From contig WJIN01000091.1 in assembly GCA_014730295.1 (NCBI GenBank), forward strand, positions 1 through 20,434: a stretch of 20,434 nt of DNA, written 5' to 3'. Origin of the DNA: Promethearchaeota archaeon. Its GTDB lineage: Archaea > Asgardarchaeota > Lokiarchaeia > Sigynarchaeales > SOKP01. This document shows positions 15,749-20,434 of the stretch, piece after piece. Below the pieces are notes generated by a model, which saw only the letters and a list, made by a program, of their open reading frames with translations, did not search any database and was not told where the DNA came from. The position numbers and the translations under genes are program-made. Within the stretch, counting starts at the first letter, position 1. Each line of letters begins with the position of its first letter.

Positions 15749-15760
15749 AGAAAAAAGAAA
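15749..15760 (-). terminator. U-tract terminator after the aldo/keto reductase
   Basis: A run of A on the plus strand (AGAAAAAAGAAA) gives TTTCTTTTTTCT on the minus strand, 14-25 bases past the aldo/keto reductase stop, as expected for an archaeal U-tract terminator. No hairpin is apparent. Confidence 0.35.
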
Positions 15761-15773
15761 TCTCATATCTGAA

Positions 15774-16769
15774 TCATTTCCCCTTTCGGGTTGGTGGTGC
15801 CATAAATTCTGGTCCTATAGGATCCTTAACAGTTTCTTCTATTATTTGTTGAATTTTGTTTAAATCTTCTTCAGTTAGACTCCATCCCATAACTTCATTG
15901 AAAGGCTCAACTTGTGTTGGATTTCTGGCCCCCCATAGAGCTGTTTCCACTCCATTATCTAATATCCATCGAACAGCGAATGAAATTATTTCCTTATCGT
16001 ATTTTTCTTGAGCAAATTCCTCTAATTTTTCCACCGCGTTCAGATACTGGCTAAAACGTGGTTCTTGGAATTTCGGATCATCATTCCGTAGATCGTCTCC
16101 TTTGAATTCTCGGTCTTTATTCATCTTACCTGAAAGCATTCCCCGGCAAAGCGCACCGTAGGTAAGTAAATATATATCATTTCGCTTGCAATAAGGAAGA
16201 ATATCATTCTCTATCTGCTTTTCAAACATATTATATGGTGGTTGACAACTATGTAATGGGGCATATTTCCTGAATTCATCCATTTGATCGGGAGAATAGT
16301 TGCTCACACCAATCGCGTTTATCAATCCATCATCATATAGCTTTTTCATTGCTTTTGCGGTCTCTTCTATTGGAATAAGAGGATCCGGCCAATGGACTTG
16401 ATAGAGGTCAATGTAATCAGTTCTTAATCGTTCCAAGGAATCCTCAATTTCCTCAAATATCCGCTCTCTTGACCCATTTCGAAAAACGTTTTGTTCTTTG
16501 TCCCATTCAAGGGTAACTTTTGTTGCGATAATAATATCGTTCCTTCCACCATATTCTTCTACCGCTTGACCCACAATCTCCTCTGATTTCCCGAAACCAT
16601 AGGCGGGCGCGGTATCAATCAATGAGATCCCTTTATCAAGAGCTGCCTTCACGGTTGCTAGTGAATCCTCCTTCTTCTGAGGACCCCACATCCATTCTCC
16701 CAATGCCCACGTTCCTAATCCTACACGAGATGCTTTTTTGTCTGTACCTGGAAATTTAATTTTTTCCAT
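15774..16769 (-). CDS. Aldo/keto reductase
   Basis: NAD(P)H-dependent oxidoreductase with a (beta/alpha)8 barrel. The catalytic tetrad is visible: Asp55 and Tyr60 in LIDTAPAYGFGKSE, Lys87 in IIIATKVTL and His129 in LYQVHWPDP (numbered from the GTG at 16778). Later come INAIGVSNYSPDQMDEF, LTYGALCRGMLSGKM and a cofactor-binding end FAVRWILDNGVETALWGARN. Length (about 331) is normal. It resembles the YajO/oxidoreductase-type branch that reduces sugars or aldehydes, but the substrate is not set by sequence. The GTG at 16778 gives MNN before the ATG at 16769, which is preferred (MEKIKFPGT). It is flanked by unrelated genes on the opposite strand. Confidence 0.93.
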   Translation of the reverse strand: MEKIKFPGTDKKASRVGLGTWALGEWMWGPQKKEDSLATVKAALDKGISLIDTAPAYGFGKSEEIVGQAVEEYGGRNDIIIATKVTLEWDKEQNVFRNGSRERIFEEIEDSLERLRTDYIDLYQVHWPDPLIPIEETAKAMKKLYDDGLINAIGVSNYSPDQMDEFRKYAPLHSCQPPYNMFEKQIENDILPYCKRNDIYLLTYGALCRGMLSGKMNKDREFKGDDLRNDDPKFQEPRFSQYLNAVEKLEEFAQEKYDKEIISFAVRWILDNGVETALWGARNPTQVEPFNEVMGWSLTEEDLNKIQQIIEETVKDPIGPEFMAPPTRKGK

Positions 16770-16971
16770 ATTATTCACATTCTAAACAGAAGACGCGAGG
16801 ATTAAAAACCCTTTATTCTATAAATTATTAGAAAAAGTATCCTTAAATGAAAAATCTATGTCTGAGCCTAGCATTGAAAGGAAATAACAATACTTGCATG
16901 AGAGAAAATCAGAAAAATATAGAACAACCTCAAATCTATTTATTTCTTTTAATAAATTATTATGTATCATA

Positions 16972-16979
16972 TTATATAT
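16972..16979 (+). promoter_or_regulatory. Putative TATA box of the ZIP-like gene
   Basis: TTATATAT centres about 30 bases before the ATG at 17006. With archaeal TATA-to-start spacing, transcription would begin within a few bases of the ATG, giving a leaderless or nearly leaderless mRNA. The rest of the 16779-17005 gap shows no gene. Confidence 0.45.
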
Positions 16980-17005
16980 CATAATCTCTAAAATTTATAC
17001 TATAT

Positions 17006-17962
17006 ATGTTTATAGAACCTTTACTTGTAACAATTGCTTTTATCTTCGGCGCTACCTTTTTTATTGCAGAATTTTATGAGCCAGAACGATCATATTTCCC
17101 CGTGTCACTTATCGCTGGAATATCTGTGGCATATTTCTTTTTAGTGGTTTTACCCGAAATTTCTGAAAGATTACCCGAATATCCGCTTCATTTAACCTTA
17201 TTGGAGTACTTATTCGTCTTAATCGGGTTTGCGTTTATTCATGTCTCTGAAAAGGTGATTCTACAGAGAGTAGAATCTAAGTCCCAAAAAAAGGTAAGAA
17301 AATTAATGAATATGGAAAATAATTTAGAAGCTGTGGAAGATAACATTGAAAATATCGTGAGCGAAGAACTAATGCATGAAGAATTGGACGAATTTGCCTT
17401 AAGGGATTTAGCACGTGTGCTAAAAAGCTTACATGACCAAGGATCTCAGATAAGAACTGATATTGGAGATCTGAAAGTTAAAATACATGATCATATTACC
17501 GAAGAATTTGGGAATTTGCGTTTTTTTACCAATTTTTCCTATCATTTTCTCATTGGATTGATTCTGGTAAATCTAATCTTAGTTGATTTAGTTTCTGCGA
17601 TTCTATTCTACTTTTTTGCTTTCTTTAGAACGGTGATTCAGAATCAGTCCTCTTCCAAATATAAAGTCTTTACTGATTTAGATATAGAGATAGATATGCA
17701 AGAAACGCGAATTCAGAAGACATTATTAGCATCTGCAGCACTTGTTGGTATGGTTGTTGATTTTATTGTCGATCTTGTCTATGAAATAAACTTAGAAGTG
17801 CTATATATTCTCTTTTCATTCACTTCGGGGGTAATTCTTTATACTATCGTAAGAGAAGTTTTACCCGAGAAAGAAAAGGGAAATCCCATCTTTTTCCTTG
17901 CAGGTGTGGTGGGATTCACAATAATTATTCTTACTATCAATATATTTGTTGTTATTTTATAG
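17006..17962 (+). CDS. ZIP-like membrane protein lacking canonical metal ligands
   Basis: 318 residues in the order of ZIP metal transporters: three TM helices (about 5-22, 33-50, 63-81), a long charged cytoplasmic loop (82-172), then about five TMs (174-208 as two, 236-258, 263-284, 294-318). The second helix ends AYFFLVVLPEISERLPE and the penultimate helix reads FTSGVILYTIVREVLPEKEK, both like the ZIP pattern of a helix ending in LPE. Helices 4 and 5 should carry HNxxDG and HExPHE metal sites; instead they read YHFLIGLILVNLILVDLV and FYFFAFFRTVIQN. Metal transport by the usual route seems unlikely. The loop (about 104-168) is acidic and could form a coiled coil. A sensor or scaffold use of the ZIP fold is possible; an unrelated fold is also possible. 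Confidence 0.6.
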   Translation: MFIEPLLVTIAFIFGATFFIAEFYEPERSYFPVSLIAGISVAYFFLVVLPEISERLPEYPLHLTLLEYLFVLIGFAFIHVSEKVILQRVESKSQKKVRKLMNMENNLEAVEDNIENIVSEELMHEELDEFALRDLARVLKSLHDQGSQIRTDIGDLKVKIHDHITEEFGNLRFFTNFSYHFLIGLILVNLILVDLVSAILFYFFAFFRTVIQNQSSSKYKVFTDLDIEIDMQETRIQKTLLASAALVGMVVDFIVDLVYEINLEVLYILFSFTSGVILYTIVREVLPEKEKGNPIFFLAGVVGFTIIILTINIFVVIL

Positions 17963-18021
17963 AATGAATAGAGGTTGGAAAATAATAGAGAATTTGATTT
18001 TTGTTGGTAGAAAATAAGAAG

Positions 18022-18687
18022 TCATTCAAAACTATAACCTTCTTTTTCCCAAGCTTCCTTAATTATCGAATTCCTATTCATAAATCTGATCATCACGTCT
18101 TTTGGAACCCTGTTAAGAGGGCATGCGAAATTAATACAATCTGTACACACTCTTGTTTGTACCACTAATATCCACAGTAGTAAGGAGGGAATATAGAAAA
18201 ATAATGCTAAATATAGCTGCCAAATAAGTAAGAATGGAATGGGAAAGGTCATCACTAAAATCCCTCCAACTCCAAATTGTATTTTCTCGGATAAGCTTAA
18301 TGGTCCCGGATCATAGGTCCCTGCTTTATATTTTCCTTTGTCGATCACACAATGAAGAACCTTTTGGGATTCGTTTGCGAAATAGGGACAATGATTACAG
18401 AGGATTCGCGTCTCCCACACGTTAAAAAAGAACATCCCGTAGAGAAACCAACTTATAAAGAAGATAAGTTTGAACGGTAAAGAGATGGATGCAAATAGGA
18501 CAATTAAAACGGTGGGGATGATTCCTATAAAGAGGGGCGTTGCAAAATAAACTAAATATTTCATTTTCGGACGGCAGAAGAGCATACTATTAAGATCGCA
18601 ACCTCCACACTCCTCCTCACTATGCCATATACAAATTTCCTTTCCTATTCCGATATCTGATTCCTTTTCACTTTTCTTAGGTTCCAT
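18022..18687 (-). CDS. Four-TM membrane protein with ten cysteines on one face
   Basis: 221 residues with TM helices at about 44-66, 70-90, 136-156 and 158-178. All ten cysteines lie outside the helices and on the same side of the membrane under this topology. They are Cys19, 27, 30 and 38 before helix 1, Cys97, 100 and 113 between helices 2 and 3, and Cys181, 184 and 189 after helix 4 (CTDCINFACPLNRVP). The motifs ECGGCD, CNHCPYF and CTDCINFACP could bind Zn or Fe-S. The start ATG (MEPKKSE) is clear. It lies 90 bp downstream of the cupin and on the strand of the NapH-like gene, so a shared redox task is likely. Family not recognised. Confidence 0.75.
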   Translation of the reverse strand: MEPKKSEKESDIGIGKEICIWHSEEECGGCDLNSMLFCRPKMKYLVYFATPLFIGIIPTVLIVLFASISLPFKLIFFISWFLYGMFFFNVWETRILCNHCPYFANESQKVLHCVIDKGKYKAGTYDPGPLSLSEKIQFGVGGILVMTFPIPFLLIWQLYLALFFYIPSLLLWILVVQTRVCTDCINFACPLNRVPKDVMIRFMNRNSIIKEAWEKEGYSFE

Positions 18688-18777
18688 ATTTATAATCTTA
18701 ATTAAAAAATAAGAAATATTATTTAAATCTATACAAAATTTATACGGAAAAAAAAGAAAGAAGTAAAAGTTTTGAAA

Positions 18778-19116
18778 TTAAAGGATTTTTGTTTCTTCCG
18801 TTGGGGTGGGAGTTTTTATTACTAAAAATCGGAAAGTAGTTTCAGATTCATTGCTTAATCGATGTGGGATTTTCGCGGGACTAAAAATTAGTTGGTCTTT
18901 GCGTACGGTTTCCTTTTCTTTGCCAATTTCTACCATTCCCTCCCCTTCTAACACATAGAAACATACATCTACGGGAGTGATGTGCATTTTAAGACTTTCA
19001 CTTGGTTCTAGTGCTATATGAATCATTGATCCATCTTTATAGGAAATTAATTTTCGCACATCTACTTGATGCGGTGTTTGAGCAACCTCCGTTTCATTCA
19101 TATCGATTATTTTCAT
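18778..19116 (-). CDS. Small cupin-fold protein
   Basis: Single conserved beta-barrel (cupin). Visible elements are MIHIALEPSESLKMHITPVD then CFYVLEGEGMVEIGKEKETV, RKDQLIFSPAKIPHRLSNES and FRFLVIKTP. The first motif keeps one His (KMHITP) where GxxxxHxHxxxxE is usual, and the second has the PxxxPH pattern (PAKIPHR), so a metal site is reduced but possible. A TTG at 19182 would overlap the upstream gene by 34 bp. The ATG at 19116 with GAGG six bases before it (about 19122-19125) is preferred, leaving 32 bp to the NapH-like stop. ATG 19128 is the alternative. It is translated in the middle of the putative redox operon and may be a small-ligand or oxygen-related regulator or isomerase. Confidence 0.82.
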   Translation of the reverse strand: MKIIDMNETEVAQTPHQVDVRKLISYKDGSMIHIALEPSESLKMHITPVDVCFYVLEGEGMVEIGKEKETVRKDQLIFSPAKIPHRLSNESETTFRFLVIKTPTPTEETKIL

Positions 19117-19148
19117 GGTTTTCCTCATATCTTCTATTTGTTTTTTAA

Positions 19149-19988
19149 TTATTTTGAAATTTTCACGGCATCTTGTGGACAAATCTCAGCGCAGCGATTA
19201 CATAGATAACATTCTCCTTTAGAATCATCTCTACCTGCTTCTTGTGTAGGGCAAATTTGCTCACATAATCCACAATCCGTACAATCATCAGTTCTCACTA
19301 ACTTATACCTGCTCAACCGACTTGTAAGATTTGCTATTGCTCCAAAAGGACAGGCTAAGGTACACCACGGTCTATAAACGAAGAGGCTCGCTATTATCGT
19401 GATTCCCAAGAAGATTAAAGGAATCCAGAACACAAATGCCAGCGGATTTATAACAAGAGAAAACCCCAAAAATGGATTAAAGATCTGTAATAAGTTCATT
19501 GACCAGAAGATCGCCACGATAAAAAACACTATAAGAAGCACTCCCCGAAACCCTAATTGGATCTTTTTTGGAATAGCTATTGTAAATTTCCCCCTTTTAC
19601 TCTTTTTCGCAGCAGTTTTAAATTGTACCTTCGATATTAGTTCTTGTAACGCTCCTAAGGGGCAGGCATAACCGCAGAATGTTCTACCAATCACCAAAGT
19701 CATCGCAAGTAACAAGATTAAGATAATAATCATCGGAAGTACCGTTAAAACTGGATTCCCCATTGTGATTGTAAATAAAATTTGTTGGATGGGCATCACC
19801 GCGTTTGGAATCCCTCCTAATATAATCCCACCGACTATCAGTGAGATCCCATACAAAATAAGGGAATAGGTTTTTTTCATTTGTTTTCTATATAAGAGGA
19901 AAAATGCAACTCCACTGAGAATTCCCCACAAAATAAACATCGGCACGATATCTATTAATTGAAGCTTACTTCCACTCATTTGAAACAT
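19149..19988 (-). CDS. NapH/MauN-like membrane ferredoxin (quinol oxidoreductase type)
   Basis: Polytopic protein with cytoplasmic iron-sulfur domains. Hydrophobic segments lie at about 11-32, 41-60, 80-101, 148-169 and 181-205. Two NapH-type Cys-x3-Cys-Pro motifs follow membrane segments: RTFCGYACPLGALQE (Cys105, Cys109) and RPWCTLACPFGAIAN (Cys209, Cys213). The C-terminus holds two [4Fe-4S] ferredoxin motifs, Cys236-239-242-246 and Cys260-263-266-270. Such proteins pass electrons between quinols or membrane carriers and soluble partners. No NapG or hydrogenase subunit lies in the window. The ATG at 19988 (MFQ) and one at 19979 (MSGSKL) are both possible starts. It heads the operon with the cupin and the Cys-rich membrane protein. 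Confidence 0.88.
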   Translation of the reverse strand: MFQMSGSKLQLIDIVPMFILWGILSGVAFFLLYRKQMKKTYSLILYGISLIVGGIILGGIPNAVMPIQQILFTITMGNPVLTVLPMIIILILLLAMTLVIGRTFCGYACPLGALQELISKVQFKTAAKKSKRGKFTIAIPKKIQLGFRGVLLIVFFIVAIFWSMNLLQIFNPFLGFSLVINPLAFVFWIPLIFLGITIIASLFVYRPWCTLACPFGAIANLTSRLSRYKLVRTDDCTDCGLCEQICPTQEAGRDDSKGECYLCNRCAEICPQDAVKISK

Positions 19989-20011
19989 TTATATTATCAC
20001 TTTTAGGTTTG

Positions 20012-20023
20012 TTCAAATTTGAA
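20012..20023. promoter_or_regulatory. 12-bp palindrome upstream of the redox operon
   Basis: TTCAAATTTGAA is a perfect palindrome 24 bases before the start of the NapH-like gene. A second palindrome, GAACATGTTC, lies at 20075-20084. Both share a GAA/TTC edge. They could be sites for one regulator, or chance matches in A/T-rich DNA. Confidence 0.3.
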
Positions 20024-20096
20024 ATCATATTCTTACACCTAATACAAATCAATATCCAAAATAAAATTAAAACCGAACATGTTCAATTAAACCCTA

Positions 20097-20178
20097 ATTA
20101 AAAAATAAAAACAATAATAAGATTTTTGGGGATATCTAGAATAAAATAAAAATATTGAGATCCTCTAAATATCCCAAA
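20097..20178 (-). terminator. Stem-loop plus U-tract, likely terminator of the right-edge gene
   Basis: On the minus strand TTTGGGATAT (20178-20169) pairs with ATATCCCCAAA (20135-20125) with one bulged base, around a 33-base loop, and is followed by the T-rich stretch at 20113-20097. It lies about 56 bases past the stop of the gene that enters from the right edge. Confidence 0.35.
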
Positions 20179-20233
20179 CCTTATTTTTTTTATATCTATA
20201 TGATTCTTTAGTTATCTTAGTTTTAGGAACGGG

Positions 20234-20434
20234 TTAGATTTTACAATTATTGACCATGTTTGGCGCAGCAAAAGATAAATCAATTCTTGCATGAGACAGT
20301 TTATATTGAGGGCCTGTGGGAAGTCCGTCTTGAAGTAAGTCCAGATAATTTTTTCCTCTAAGATCATATCCATATCTTTCGAGAGGGGAGGTATCATGGC
20401 GCATGCCCGAAAAAGGTCTCCGTGTATTTAAATA
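20234..20434 (-). CDS. C-terminal end of an unidentified protein (5' part outside window)
   Basis: The minus strand is open from the window edge to a TAA at 20236-20234 and encodes 66 residues, including RRPFSGMRHDTSPLERYGYD, LRGKNYLDLLQDGLPTGPQY and KLSHARIDLSFAAPNMVNNC. A second frame on the same strand (20212-20397) is also open, but its product has no glycine and is rich in Leu/Ile/Trp as in a shifted frame, whereas this one has balanced composition with several Gly and Pro. No family is recognised. A stem-loop and U-tract follow at 20097-20178. The gene start is outside the window. Confidence 0.5.
   Translation of the reverse strand, partial: YLNTRRPFSGMRHDTSPLERYGYDLRGKNYLDLLQDGLPTGPQYKLSHARIDLSFAAPNMVNNCKI

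Noticed and set aside
16894..17079. Plus-strand 61-residue frame overlapping the ZIP-like start
   Set aside because: Low-complexity Ile/Tyr/Phe product from A/T-rich promoter DNA, and it overlaps a better-supported gene.
19117..19182. Longer cupin start (TTG at 19182)
   Set aside because: It overlaps the ferredoxin-domain codons of the upstream gene by 34 bp and adds no cupin element; the ATG at 19116 has a GAGG site.
20212..20397. 61-residue minus-strand frame at the right edge
   Set aside because: No glycine, many Leu/Ile/Trp; the overlapping frame ending at 20234 is more protein-like and is reported instead.
1..20434. CRISPR array, tRNA or rRNA gene
   Set aside because: No evenly spaced repeat, cloverleaf with TTCRA arm, or rRNA-like conserved stretch was found by eye in the gaps.

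Overview
The window is AT-rich archaeal DNA. The lineage evidence is an archaeal-type alanyl-tRNA synthetase (N-terminal Cys4 zinc site), an archaeal D-aminoacyl-tRNA deacylase (DtdA), an archaeal FtsZ, T-tract terminators and A/T-rich TATA-like boxes. A eukaryote-like Ras/Rab fold with decayed GTP motifs and several orphan multi-TM proteins suggest an Asgard archaeon, probably Lokiarchaeia-like. That placement is an inference from gene content; no rRNA gene is present.

Layout. 1-669: the 3' part of an IS200/IS605-family element with a broken tnpB and a right-end hairpin. 797-5905 (+): ftsZ, a split-barrel flavoprotein, alaS with an internally duplicated C-terminal segment, and a truncated metallophosphoesterase remnant. 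6107-9771: a Nudix hydrolase (+), a zinc-finger pseudo-GTPase (-), a VOC/glyoxalase-fold protein (-), an 8-TM protein built from two copies of a 4-TM unit (+), and a SIS sugar-phosphate isomerase (-). 9872-12983: a class III aminotransferase (+), an unknown protein with a possible winged helix (+), and dtdA (-). 13083-15626: a tandem GNAT protein (-), a 7-TM protein behind a perfect 18-bp palindrome (+), a possible frameshifted gene remnant (-), and a small membrane protein (+). 15774-17962: an aldo/keto reductase (-) and a ZIP-like membrane protein lacking the expected metal ligands (+). 18022-19988 (-): a NapH-like membrane ferredoxin, a small cupin and a ten-cysteine membrane protein, probably one operon. 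20234-20434 (-): the C-terminal end of a gene entering from the right.

Most genes are single or in divergent and convergent pairs, so there is little operon logic outside 18022-19988. No intergenic gap exceeds 300 bp. I found no tRNA, rRNA or CRISPR array. The most unusual items are the pseudo-GTPase/zinc protein, the membrane Fe-S/cupin/Cys-rich operon, the duplicated module in AlaRS, the ZIP-like protein without metal ligands and the duplicated 8-TM protein.
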